Shown piece after piece: positions 26,437 through 35,176 of a stretch of DNA of 64,000 bases (positions are counted from its first letter, which is position 1; the number at the start of each line of letters is the position of its first letter). The notes below the pieces were generated by a model. That model searched no databases. It saw only the letters and a list, made by a program, of their open reading frames with translations, and was not told the DNA's origin. Source of the stretch: Ruminococcus bromii (lineage in GTDB: Bacteria > Bacillota > Clostridia > Oscillospirales > Acutalibacteraceae); NCBI RefSeq assembly GCF_002834235.1, contig NZ_NNBY01000025.1:1-64000 (forward strand), given 5' to 3'. Both the position numbers and the translations under genes were made by a program.

Positions 26437-27280
26437 GCTCTTTTTTGACAAACGCAATACCCGTACTGCCCTCTCCTATATGACTGCCAACAACAGAACC
26501 CACGCTGACAATACTGCCCTCAACAAAAGGAATTCCTTTTGATATTATGAGCTTTGATAAATACAATGCCTGATTTTTTGCGTTTGTGTGCATTATATAC
26601 AGCGGATAATTTTGGTCTATGCCAAGCTTTTTCAGCGACATCAGCATATGATTCATACCGTGGCGCATTCCGATTGTTTTCGCCTCAAAGGCTACACTGC
26701 CCGAACCCGTAATGCTGATTACGGGTTTTATTCTTCCTGTTGAGCCGAGTAATGCGGCGGCATTTGTATGTCTGCCACCCCCATAGAGGTACTTCATATC
26801 GTCAATACAGGCATATACCATAATTTTACTTCTGAACCTCAGAAGATGTTCAGCAATTTCTTTTGCTGTAAACCCGTTGTCACGCAGGCGAAGTGCCTCG
26901 TTTACAAGAAGCTTCTGACCTGCCGAAGCAGATTTGCTGTCTATCACATAACACCCCTCATATCCGAGCAAATCTCTTGCAAGAACTGCACTCTGATATG
27001 AACCGCTCAATGCCGAAGAAACAGTTATCACCACAACCGATTCGCCGTTATCTCTCGCCTTTTTCAAATAACATTCGTAGACATACGGCGAGGGTTGAGA
27101 GGTTTTCGGCAAAGTTTTCGACAGCTTTGCAAGCCTGTAAAAGCGTTCCTTTGAATGTAAAAAATCATCCTTATATTCTTTTCCGTCAATATATACAGCT
27201 AAGGGAATTGTAGAAATTCCGAATTTTTCACTTTCTGAATGTTCAAAATCGGCAGCTGAATCGGTAATAATTCTGACCAT
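26414..27280 (-). CDS. DegV family fatty-acid-binding protein
   Basis: 288 residues with the DegV start MVRIITDSAADF, then IPLAVYIDGKEYKDDF, SALSGSYQSAVLARD and, near the C-terminus, SHIGEGSTGIAF. DegV proteins bind a single fatty acid between two domains and in some Firmicutes (FakB) present it to the kinase FakA for entry into phospholipid synthesis. No fakA is adjacent. A GAGGTGATACCTAA site precedes the start, and just upstream is an AT-only inverted repeat (27296-27321). Confidence 0.88.
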   Translation of the reverse strand: MVRIITDSAADFEHSESEKFGISTIPLAVYIDGKEYKDDFLHSKERFYRLAKLSKTLPKTSQPSPYVYECYLKKARDNGESVVVITVSSALSGSYQSAVLARDLLGYEGCYVIDSKSASAGQKLLVNEALRLRDNGFTAKEIAEHLLRFRSKIMVYACIDDMKYLYGGGRHTNAAALLGSTGRIKPVISITGSGSVAFEAKTIGMRHGMNHMLMSLKKLGIDQNYPLYIMHTNAKNQALYLSKLIISKGIPFVEGSIVSVGSVVGSHIGEGSTGIAFVKKEQRKSGHD

Positions 27281-27295
27281 TTAGGTATCACCTCA

Positions 27296-27321
27296 AAAAT
27301 AATATCTTGAAATATTATTTT
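27296..27321. promoter_or_regulatory. AT-only inverted repeat before degV
   Basis: AAAATAATAT (27296-27305) and ATATTATTTT (27312-27321) are perfect 10-bp arms with a 6-nt spacer. The repeat ends next to the degV ribosome binding site. It could be an operator or a weak RNA hairpin. Confidence 0.35.
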
Positions 27322-27346
27322 CAAATTTGCCTTTATTATGCAAAAA

Positions 27347-27370
27347 TCCCGACAGCAAAAACTGTCGGGA
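27347..27370 (-). terminator. Terminator of the PqqD/S26/nucleotidyltransferase operon
   Basis: CCCGACAG (27348-27355) pairs with CTGTCGGG (27362-27369), and ATTTTTG follows on the minus strand, 20 bases after the nucleotidyltransferase stop. Confidence 0.85.
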
Positions 27371-27385
27371 GGTTGATTTACGTAT

Positions 27386-28606
27386 TCAATTTCCAAAATT
27401 ATTAATTCCGATACCGTCAAAACCCATTTCATCCAAAAGGGACTTGTACAAATTTACATCTTCATCCGTGTATAACATACGGTTTTTGATGCCCGATTTA
27501 AAATTGATATTTCTGTCTACAAAAAGCCTTTTTCCCCACATATGACACCATGAAATCGGTAAAAGGAACGGTGTTTTTTTTACATATGGATACTTATACT
27601 GCATTTCGGATTTTGGCGGAAATATTGAGGACACAAGATATGAGAATTTTGATTTGTTATTCTCGGTAATTGTCTTGTGAGAATTTATCATCGTGCCGAC
27701 ATCTACCCTGCCGAGTGTACCGCTGAGCAGAATATATTCTTCGATATCATCAAATTTAAGTTCAGCCTGTGGCTTTGCAAACCAGTTGAACGCAATCTCA
27801 CGAACACGCTTTTCATACTTTGCAATACCGATTTTTTCAAGCATCACATTAAGATAGTCATAATCAAGCTCAGATTGATGATTTTTCAAGAAAACATAGC
27901 TGTCAAGCACCATTCTTGCTCCCATTCCGCCGATTCTGAAATGATTCGAGTTATGAACAAGCATATAGATATAAAAGTCCTCATGGCTCATTTCATATGA
28001 ATAGCTGTAGCCGTCACGCTTTGTTGAACGGTCAAGCTGATTAACAAGCAACGGATAAGATTCCTCGTTTTCATGGACAAGAGTTGCATGCATTTCAATG
28101 TTCATCATCGGCTTTTTTTCAAAATGATACTGGTTGTCATCTTCATTCAGAAAAGTGTATCCGAGTTCGGAAAATACTTTTTTGACCGAATCAGCCTGTT
28201 TTCTATCAAAAAGGATATCTACATCGGACACGGAACGAAAGTCGGAGCGAGGATATTCCTTTTTCATAAAATAGCCCTTTAAGGGAATATTCTTGATTTT
28301 GTTTTCATCAAAAGCCTTGAGAATTTTCTCGGTTTCATATGAGAGATTCCCGTCAATCAGCATTTCAACCGACAAATTCTGCTTAAATTTTTCATATACC
28401 TCGGGCGAAACATACTTTTTGTCAAGCGACAAAACCGCATTGGCAACAAGCGATTCAACACTGCAATAGTTTGCAAGCATTTTTATCGACTGCCATTTTA
28501 TCCCCTCATAAGGAATCGGAGGTGCTGTTCCGTTTACAGACGATGAAACAAGCTCAAGCAGATACTTAAATTCAATTTTTTCGTTATCATTAAGATGTTT
28601 CCTCAT
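27386..28606 (-). CDS. Uncharacterised nucleotidyltransferase-fold protein (PF14907-like)
   Basis: The start is placed at ATG 28606, overlapping the upstream peptidase-like gene by 17 bp and giving 406 residues. An earlier ATG would increase the overlap to about 80 bp. The motif PLKGYFMKKEYPRSDFRSVSDVD (about 108-130) is that of the NTP_transf_5 family, with the acidic pair Asp128 and Asp130 expected to bind metal. A His-rich segment LVHNSNHFRIGGMGARMVLD lies further on. Relatives occur in RiPP clusters, including lasso-peptide clusters, and in polysaccharide clusters; the reaction is unknown. It is the last gene of a cassette with a PqqD-like protein and an S26-like peptidase. Confidence 0.75.
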   Translation of the reverse strand: MRKHLNDNEKIEFKYLLELVSSSVNGTAPPIPYEGIKWQSIKMLANYCSVESLVANAVLSLDKKYVSPEVYEKFKQNLSVEMLIDGNLSYETEKILKAFDENKIKNIPLKGYFMKKEYPRSDFRSVSDVDILFDRKQADSVKKVFSELGYTFLNEDDNQYHFEKKPMMNIEMHATLVHENEESYPLLVNQLDRSTKRDGYSYSYEMSHEDFYIYMLVHNSNHFRIGGMGARMVLDSYVFLKNHQSELDYDYLNVMLEKIGIAKYEKRVREIAFNWFAKPQAELKFDDIEEYILLSGTLGRVDVGTMINSHKTITENNKSKFSYLVSSIFPPKSEMQYKYPYVKKTPFLLPISWCHMWGKRLFVDRNINFKSGIKNRMLYTDEDVNLYKSLLDEMGFDGIGINNFGN

Positions 28607-29090
28607 TTTTCCCTTTTTTCGTTTTAAGCTTTGAAAATGCATTTTTACTTCTTGACACAGTTGATGCAATAACCTTTCTTAGCGGTTTTGAATAGAACAT
28701 AAATTCAAGGTATGCTCTGTACTTCATTGAGTCAACCGTGTAGGGCTTGCCCTTTCTGTAAAATGCTGTTACCACTCCGATTACATCATCATCGGTAATA
28801 CCTTTTTCAACGGCAAACTGATTGTCACCGCACATAGTATAACTGCCGTCACTTCCGAAATTGACGACACGGTGCAATACATACGAGCCGTCTTTTCGTC
28901 TGTATAAAGGCAAGTCAAAAAGATGAAGTCTGCCCTTCGGTTTTGATAAAACAACCGTATCGTCACCGTCTCGTAGCATTGGGAGCATACTTGTTCCCTT
29001 CGGATTGAAAGTAACCGATCCTCCGGCCTCAAGCTTTTCGGCTATAATCTGCATTACATCATCAAGACCTACTTCTTTATTCAAGAACAT
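28590..29090 (-). CDS. S24/S26-like (signal peptidase-fold) protein without membrane anchor
   Basis: 166 residues. GTSMLPMLRDGD (about 32-43) carries the candidate nucleophile Ser34. YVLHRVV (about 70-76) has His73 in the place used by the Ser-His type of signal peptidase, and MCGDNQ follows near 86-91. Unlike true signal peptidases it has no N-terminal membrane segment, so it should be cytoplasmic or only peripherally bound. The C-terminus is strongly basic. It overlaps both neighbours (PqqD-like upstream, nucleotidyltransferase downstream), implying one functional unit. A processing role on a modified peptide is inference. Confidence 0.72.
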   Translation of the reverse strand: MFLNKEVGLDDVMQIIAEKLEAGGSVTFNPKGTSMLPMLRDGDDTVVLSKPKGRLHLFDLPLYRRKDGSYVLHRVVNFGSDGSYTMCGDNQFAVEKGITDDDVIGVVTAFYRKGKPYTVDSMKYRAYLEFMFYSKPLRKVIASTVSRSKNAFSKLKTKKGKNEETS

Positions 29091-29340
29091 CAGCCTCTCT
29101 TAGCTTTTGAATAAATGTATCAATATCGGCACTCGCCTTTTCTTCGCTCACTTCATACTCATCAAGCATTGCTTTGAGCAAATCAGCCTTTTCGCAATCG
29201 TTTTGGAGCTTTTCAAAAAGGAATGCACCCGTTTCATTGAGGTTGATAATTCCGTTAAAATCAAGCGTCAGCTTATTTACGGGAACTACAACATATGAAT
29301 CTGCAACCTTTCGCAGAACAAAATCTTCTTTTATCTTCAT
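29077..29340 (-). CDS. PqqD-like protein (RiPP recognition element fold)
   Basis: 87 residues of the PqqD type: KIKEDFVLRKVADSYVVVPV, then INLNETGAFLFEKLQND, and a helical C-terminus ending KLREADVLE. PqqD and related RRE domains bind leader peptides and hand them to modifying enzymes. No radical SAM enzyme, cyclase, transporter or precursor peptide is seen nearby, so its partner is unclear. It is the first gene of the cassette, starting behind AGGTGATTTT, and its start codon overlaps the stop of a 13-codon ORF. Confidence 0.8.
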   Translation of the reverse strand: MKIKEDFVLRKVADSYVVVPVNKLTLDFNGIINLNETGAFLFEKLQNDCEKADLLKAMLDEYEVSEEKASADIDTFIQKLREADVLE

Positions 29341-29378
29341 AAAATCACCTGTTTTCCGTGTGAACTTTTTTCGTTCAT
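29337..29378 (-). CDS. 13-codon upstream ORF overlapping the PqqD-like start
   Basis: Encodes MNEKSSHGKQVIL and ends in TGA overlapping the ATG of the PqqD-like gene (ATGA). Its own ATG falls almost exactly at the expected transcription start of the promoter at 29384-29412, so translation would be leaderless. It may be a coupling leader, a chance frame or, least likely, a minimal peptide substrate. Confidence 0.25.
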   Translation of the reverse strand: MNEKSSHGKQVIL

Positions 29379-29383
29379 ATTAA

Positions 29384-29412
29384 ATTATAATATACCTTTC
29401 GACAAAAAGCAA
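29384..29412 (-). promoter_or_regulatory. Promoter of the PqqD/S26/nucleotidyltransferase operon
   Basis: TTGCTT (29407-29412) and TATAAT (29384-29389) are 17 bp apart on the minus strand. It is separated from groEL by the terminator at 29439-29465, so the cassette is transcribed independently. Confidence 0.65.
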
Positions 29413-29438
29413 GAAAAAGGATTTGAACATAAAATTAC

Positions 29439-29465
29439 CGCAGACCTTTTGAGTCTGCGGTAAAA
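29439..29465. terminator. Terminator after groEL
   Basis: TACCGCAGAC pairs with GTCTGCGGTA around a short loop, with AT-rich flanks on both sides. It closes the groESL transcript. Confidence 0.85.
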
Positions 29466-29494
29466 TTTATCTATAATATTATAAGCTTACGGGA

Positions 29495-31129
<1,635 letters not shown>

Positions 31130-31151
31130 TTACCTCCGTATATTTAGTTAA

Positions 31152-31436
31152 TTATTCAAGAGTTGCGAGTATATCCGACTGGTTTACGATTGTGTATTCT
31201 TCGCCGTCAATCTTTACCTGTGTGCCTGCATATTTACTTGCGATAACCTTATCGCCTACGCTGACATACATCTTTACTTCCTTGCCGTCAACAACACCGC
31301 CGGGGCCAACAGCAACAACTGATGCGAACTGTGGCTTTTCCTGAGCAGCAGATGAAAGAATGATACCGCTCTTTGTTTTCTCTTCAGCCTCTTCAACTTT
31401 TAAAACGACTCTGTCGAGTAATGGTTTGATTGTCAT
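31152..31436 (-). CDS. groES: Co-chaperonin GroES (Hsp10)
   Basis: 94 residues. It has KPLLDRVVLKVEEAEEKTKSG at the N-terminus, including the mobile loop region that contacts GroEL (SGIILSSAAQEKPQ), and the roof segment VVAVGPGG. It caps the GroEL cavity. It is the first gene of the operon, with ATG 31436 behind CAGGAGGCTG, and is preceded by a perfect CIRCE. Confidence 0.98.
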   Translation of the reverse strand: MTIKPLLDRVVLKVEEAEEKTKSGIILSSAAQEKPQFASVVAVGPGGVVDGKEVKMYVSVGDKVIASKYAGTQVKIDGEEYTIVNQSDILATLE

Positions 31437-31478
31437 AAATACAGCCTCCTGTAAAAATTTTAAATTGCTTTTAATTAA

Positions 31479-31505
31479 TTAGCACTCTTGTTCCCTGAGT
31501 GCTAA
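31479..31505. promoter_or_regulatory. CIRCE element (HrcA operator)
   Basis: TTAGCACTC, nine bases, GAGTGCTAA: an exact match to the CIRCE consensus, 43 bases upstream of groES. HrcA binds it to repress groESL until heat or folding stress. No hrcA lies in the window. Confidence 0.97.
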
Positions 31506-31537
31506 TTATATTTTATACCATTTTCAAGAAAAGTCAA
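31505..31537 (-). promoter_or_regulatory. Promoter region of groESL
   Basis: On the minus strand, TTGACT (31532-31537) is followed by an AT-rich stretch with two candidate -10 hexamers, TATAAA (31512-31517) and TATAAT (31505-31510). Neither has ideal spacing. The second adjoins the CIRCE, as expected for HrcA control. Confidence 0.5.
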
Positions 31538-31656
31538 GAGAAATTTGACTATTTTTGACCTTTATTTTGTGACAGTTTTCTGAAATTTTTTCCAATCTCA
31601 ATTTTATCGAGTATTTTAAGATAATCAGTAACTATAACTGTTTTATATCAATAAAA

Positions 31657-31682
31657 AAGACGGACTGCAAAAAGTCCGTCTT
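31657..31682 (-). terminator. Terminator of the pseudokinase gene
   Basis: AAGACGGACT and AGTCCGTCTT form a 10-bp stem with a 6-nt loop. A TTTTTTATT tract follows on the minus strand. Confidence 0.85.
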
Positions 31683-31699
31683 AAACATTGTTATTAATT

Positions 31700-33337
31700 T
31701 TATCTGTTTGATGATTGAGAACTTGTCTGTTTCTTGCCCTTGCTGACAACAAGAACTACCGTTGAACCGTATTCGAGAGTATCCCCCTCAACATGTTCTT
31801 TGTAGCGGATTACCCTTCCCTCAGCAACCTTGTCACTGTACTCATATTCTGCTGTTGCAAGAAGTCCCTGAGCGGCAATGTCGGATGCAACGGTATCAAG
31901 TTTTTCACCCTCAACCTTTGGCAGAGTCCTCATCTGTGATCCCTTGCTTACGCAAACACTCACTACTACAGAATCTTCCTGAGTAATTTTTGAACCTGCG
32001 GCAGGAGTCTGTGACATAATCTTACCTTCTGCATAATCATCACTGTACTCATCGTTAAAGGTTCTGTAGATTGTGATACTGCTGTTGCTGTCAACACTCT
32101 TAACAGCCTCTTCATATGTCATTCCGACATAGTTAGGAACAGTAGCACCTGTCCACTCTGTGCTTTGAGTTGAGCTTACACTCGCATCAGTATTATTCGA
32201 AAACATTCCGGCAAGCGGATTCTGCATAAGCCAGAACACACCGGCAATACCGAGAACAAGAACCGTGATAGCAGCCGCAATAATAATAATTGAAGCGTGT
32301 GACATACCATTTGAAGTCTTGCGTGTACGCTCTGACTTTGTAAGGTTCATGCTTGCTGTTCTTGAAATTTCGTCCTGAATTGCCTTTGCTGTATGAGCAA
32401 CTGAAAGCTGTGAACGAAGCTCGTCAAAATCTGTAATACGGTTTTCACGCTCAACCTGCAAACCGTTAGCAAGAGCCGAAACAACATGCGGAGGAAGTCT
32501 CTTTACGGTTGTTGTACTCATAAGAAGTCGGCTGTCCTTACGGCGTTCTACCGCACTCTTTGGCATATGACCTGTGAGGGCATAGAAAAGGGTTGCACAG
32601 AATCCGTAGATATCCGTAATATCGTCAAGAGGAAAATTATCGTCATACTGTTCGGGAGCCGCAGCGCCTGAAAAAAGCTGAGATTTGAGAGGCGTGCCTC
32701 TTTTACGCTCATTTTCCGACGCAAAGCCTGAAATCTTAATTTTACCCGATGCTGTGATATACATATTCTTAGGTGCGATAGCATAGTGACCGACACCTCT
32801 CTTGTGAAGAGCCTCAAGCGCAGAAATTACAGGCATAAAAAGCGGACGGGCAATATCCCATTCAAGATGACCGTTACTGCGTTCAACATACTCCTCAAAA
32901 GGAATAAGATCCTCGTTTTCCTCAACAACATAAACTGTGTTATTTTCTTCAAAAATGTTGTGAACATTCATAAGAGCGGAAAGCTCACGGAGTTCTGAAA
33001 GAATCCTGTAATAGTTAAGAAAATCGTCCTTGAGTTTATTATATACAAGGCGGTTTTCATAATTTATTCTGACCTCGGCAGTTCCTTCTTCACGAGAAAA
33101 AAGTCCGATAGGAAGAAATTCGCAGATGATTACAATGTCACCTGTCTGCTTGTCGTGGCTTATATAGCGTGTGCTTTCGCCGTTGGTATCAATTCCCGCA
33201 CCTACGATATAGCGGTTCTGAAGAATTGTTCCGTACGGTAAAAAAGGAGCTTGCTGTTTTTCAGTTGTATCAAATCCGCAGGACGGACAAATCTTGTTGT
33301 CACCTATTTCCTGCATGCATCCCATACACAATGACAT
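31700..33337 (-). CDS. PASTA-domain pseudokinase with N-terminal zinc ribbon
   Basis: The start is placed at ATG 33337 (545 residues), because the sequence MSLCMGC opens a zinc ribbon (Cys4, 7, 17, 20). Next comes a Hanks-type kinase fold (about 35-315) in which all the catalytic motifs are lost. The VAIK lysine is Cys72 (IICEFLP), HRDIKPxN reads HYAIAPKN (184-191) and DFG reads GFA (204-206). APEQYDD and the lobe after it are kept. One membrane segment lies at about 348-371, followed by two extracellular PASTA repeats (about 398-535). PASTA repeats bind peptidoglycan fragments, so it may be a non-catalytic receptor or a partner of the complete PrkC encoded 2 kb away. It has its own promoter. 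Confidence 0.82.
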   Translation of the reverse strand: MSLCMGCMQEIGDNKICPSCGFDTTEKQQAPFLPYGTILQNRYIVGAGIDTNGESTRYISHDKQTGDIVIICEFLPIGLFSREEGTAEVRINYENRLVYNKLKDDFLNYYRILSELRELSALMNVHNIFEENNTVYVVEENEDLIPFEEYVERSNGHLEWDIARPLFMPVISALEALHKRGVGHYAIAPKNMYITASGKIKISGFASENERKRGTPLKSQLFSGAAAPEQYDDNFPLDDITDIYGFCATLFYALTGHMPKSAVERRKDSRLLMSTTTVKRLPPHVVSALANGLQVERENRITDFDELRSQLSVAHTAKAIQDEISRTASMNLTKSERTRKTSNGMSHASIIIIAAAITVLVLGIAGVFWLMQNPLAGMFSNNTDASVSSTQSTEWTGATVPNYVGMTYEEAVKSVDSNSSITIYRTFNDEYSDDYAEGKIMSQTPAAGSKITQEDSVVVSVCVSKGSQMRTLPKVEGEKLDTVASDIAAQGLLATAEYEYSDKVAEGRVIRYKEHVEGDTLEYGSTVVLVVSKGKKQTSSQSSNR

Positions 33338-33388
33338 ATTATTACTCAACTCCAAATAAGTATCAATTTCAAATTTTGTCTGAAAAGA

Positions 33389-33418
33389 ATTATACCATAA
33401 AAACATATTTCTTTTCAA
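33389..33418 (-). promoter_or_regulatory. Promoter of the pseudokinase gene
   Basis: TTGAAA (33413-33418) and TATAAT (33389-33394) are 18 bp apart on the minus strand, just after the tRNA-Ala gene. Confidence 0.65.
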
Positions 33419-33505
33419 GACTTAAAGGTGTTAATATAGTTACAATTTTGTTATTGCAAAGCCTTACAAAGCAAATTCTTTGCAAATATTGTTGTATAAA
33501 AAATG

Positions 33506-33581
33506 TGGTGGAGATAACGGGGCTCGAACCCGTGACCTTCTGACTGCCAGTCAGACACTCTCCCAGCTGAGCTATACCCCC
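33506..33581 (-). tRNA. tRNA-Ala(GGC)
   Basis: 76 nt including an encoded CCA. The minus strand reads GGGGGTATAGCTCAGC at the 5' end. The anticodon loop is CTGGCAG within the stem TCTGA/TCAGA, giving anticodon GGC. The T arm contains GGTTCGAGCC. The acceptor stem has the G3-U70 pair that identifies alanine tRNAs, and the discriminator base is A. Confidence 0.97.
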
Positions 33582-33608
33582 ATATAATGTTGACACTGCT
33601 TTTGACAT

Positions 33609-33637
33609 ATACAAGATACATTTGCAAACAATGTCAA
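33609..33637 (-). promoter_or_regulatory. Probable promoter of tRNA-Ala
   Basis: TTGACA (33632-33637) and TTGTAT (33609-33614) are 17 bp apart on the minus strand, about 27 bases before the mature tRNA. The -35 starts just after the thiN stop codon. Confidence 0.5.
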
Positions 33638-33646
33638 GCTGTAATT

Positions 33647-34276
33647 TTAACAGTCTATCAAATTAATTATAAGTATTGCATTTCCGTCATATATGTCAAT
33701 TGTTGTCATATCGGAAGTGAATACATTTGAAACACCCAGAGTAACGCTGCTCGAAACATAGTATTTTTCAAGAGGATACTTTGTTCCCGAATAGCTTACG
33801 CAGACACTCGGACATCCGAAAGGAAAAAGCGAAAATGTTTTGCCTTTAAAGTTTTTATATTCATAATGACCTACGGGAAGAAATTCTATTTTCTCTTTTT
33901 CAGAAAGAAGAACGCCCTTACTTCCGTGTTCGTGAATATAAGAGAGAACTGCCACATTTGCAAAGCTATGGTCAAAGCGACCGCCCAATGCACCGAGAAT
34001 TGCTATTTCGTCAAACCTTTTTTCAAGTGCAAGATCAACAGAGTGCATTGTGTCGGTATCATCCTTTTCGGGAATAAGGCGGACCGTTTCGCAGTTTGGA
34101 AACAGTACATCAGGCTCGGAATCAAAATCTCCTACAACAAGGTTCGGAGTAATGCCTGCCTGTTTTGCAAAATTGCAGCCTCTGTCGGCACATATCACAT
34201 AGTCATCAGGTTTTATAACCTCGGACAAAAAATCCGAATTTGTGTCAGGCGAGCCTGCAATAATCACACAACGCAT
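33647..34276 (-). CDS. thiN: Thiamine pyrophosphokinase
   Basis: The start is at ATG 34276 with AAAGGAGTAATT ahead, giving 209 residues; an upstream ATG would overlap rsgA. It transfers pyrophosphate from ATP to thiamine, making TPP. Motifs include CADRGCNFAKQAGITPNLVVGDFDS, EKDDTDTMHSVDLAL and GALGGRFDHSFAN, all typical of the family. It ends the long housekeeping operon. The rpe gene that usually sits between rsgA and thiN in Firmicutes is missing. No TPP riboswitch is seen. Confidence 0.93.
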   Translation of the reverse strand: MRCVIIAGSPDTNSDFLSEVIKPDDYVICADRGCNFAKQAGITPNLVVGDFDSEPDVLFPNCETVRLIPEKDDTDTMHSVDLALEKRFDEIAILGALGGRFDHSFANVAVLSYIHEHGSKGVLLSEKEKIEFLPVGHYEYKNFKGKTFSLFPFGCPSVCVSYSGTKYPLEKYYVSSSVTLGVSNVFTSDMTTIDIYDGNAILIINLIDC

Positions 34277-34278
34277 AA

Positions 34279-35166
34279 TTACTCCTTTATCTGCCATGAT
34301 TTAATGTCCTTGACCTCGTTATACATCTGAACATAACTGCGGTGACGGGTTTCTTCAATTTCACCGTCAGAGAGCGCCTCAAGAATCCTGCAGCCTTTTT
34401 CACAGGTATGCGAACATGAAGTAAACATACAGTCCCCTAAAAATTTTTCAAATTCAGGAAAGCAATATTGCAGCCGGCTTTTGTCAATCATTTCGTAACG
34501 CTGAAGATCAACGGTTGAAAATCCTGGTGTGTCTGCCACAAAACAACCGTCAAGTTCAAACAGTTCAACAACTCTTGTGGTATGTCTTCCTCTGCCGAGT
34601 TTTTTACTTGTCTGCCCTGTTTCAAGAGAAAGCGATGGAAAAAGCTTATTGAGCAATGTGGACTTGCCGACACCGCTGTTACCGATAAAGGCTGAAACCT
34701 TGCCGGACAGATAGCTTTTGAGTTCTTCGGTTTGTGAAGAATCATCTTCCGAACAGAGAAAAACCTCAAAACCTGCGTGTCTGTAGATATCGGCAATCTT
34801 ATCTCCGTTTTCCAGATCATTTTTTGTAACGACAATTACGGGTTCCATATTATTGTTTACCGCCGCCGCAGTCATTTTGTCAATTATCGTAAAATTCGGC
34901 AACGGTTCAACAGTTGAACACACGAGAAGAAGAATATCAAGATTTGCAAGAGCAGGTCTGCGGAGCTTGTTTTTGCGTGGAAGAATTTCTTCTATCGCAC
35001 AAAAGCCGTCATTCGGAACAGATATATTTACCCTGTCCCCCGCTACGGGAGAGTTTCCGCTTTTGCGAAAGCTCCCCCTTGCCTTACATTCGTAATTCTC
35101 GCCATCGGCACGGACATAGTAAAATCCGCCGATTGATTTCATTAAAATTCCGCTTTTAGTATCCAT
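34279..35166 (-). CDS. rsgA: Ribosome small-subunit maturation GTPase RsgA
   Basis: 295 residues: an N-terminal OB fold, then a circularly permuted GTPase domain with VTKND (G4) before GNSGVGKSTLLNKL (G1) and DTPGFST (G3). The C-terminal zinc knuckle is CMFTSCSHTCEKGC. It checks late 30S assembly. In Firmicutes rsgA commonly follows prkC, as here, and RsgA is a known PrkC substrate. Confidence 0.96.
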   Translation of the reverse strand: MDTKSGILMKSIGGFYYVRADGENYECKARGSFRKSGNSPVAGDRVNISVPNDGFCAIEEILPRKNKLRRPALANLDILLLVCSTVEPLPNFTIIDKMTAAAVNNNMEPVIVVTKNDLENGDKIADIYRHAGFEVFLCSEDDSSQTEELKSYLSGKVSAFIGNSGVGKSTLLNKLFPSLSLETGQTSKKLGRGRHTTRVVELFELDGCFVADTPGFSTVDLQRYEMIDKSRLQYCFPEFEKFLGDCMFTSCSHTCEKGCRILEALSDGEIEETRHRSYVQMYNEVKDIKSWQIKE

Positions 35167-35176
35167 ACTTCACCGA

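Noticed and set aside
33460-33506. Repeated TTTGCA words after tRNA-Ala as a regulatory repeat
   Set aside because: The copies are short and irregularly spaced in AT-rich DNA.
34270-34280. rpe gene between rsgA and thiN
   Set aside because: The two genes are only two bases apart; rpe is simply absent here.
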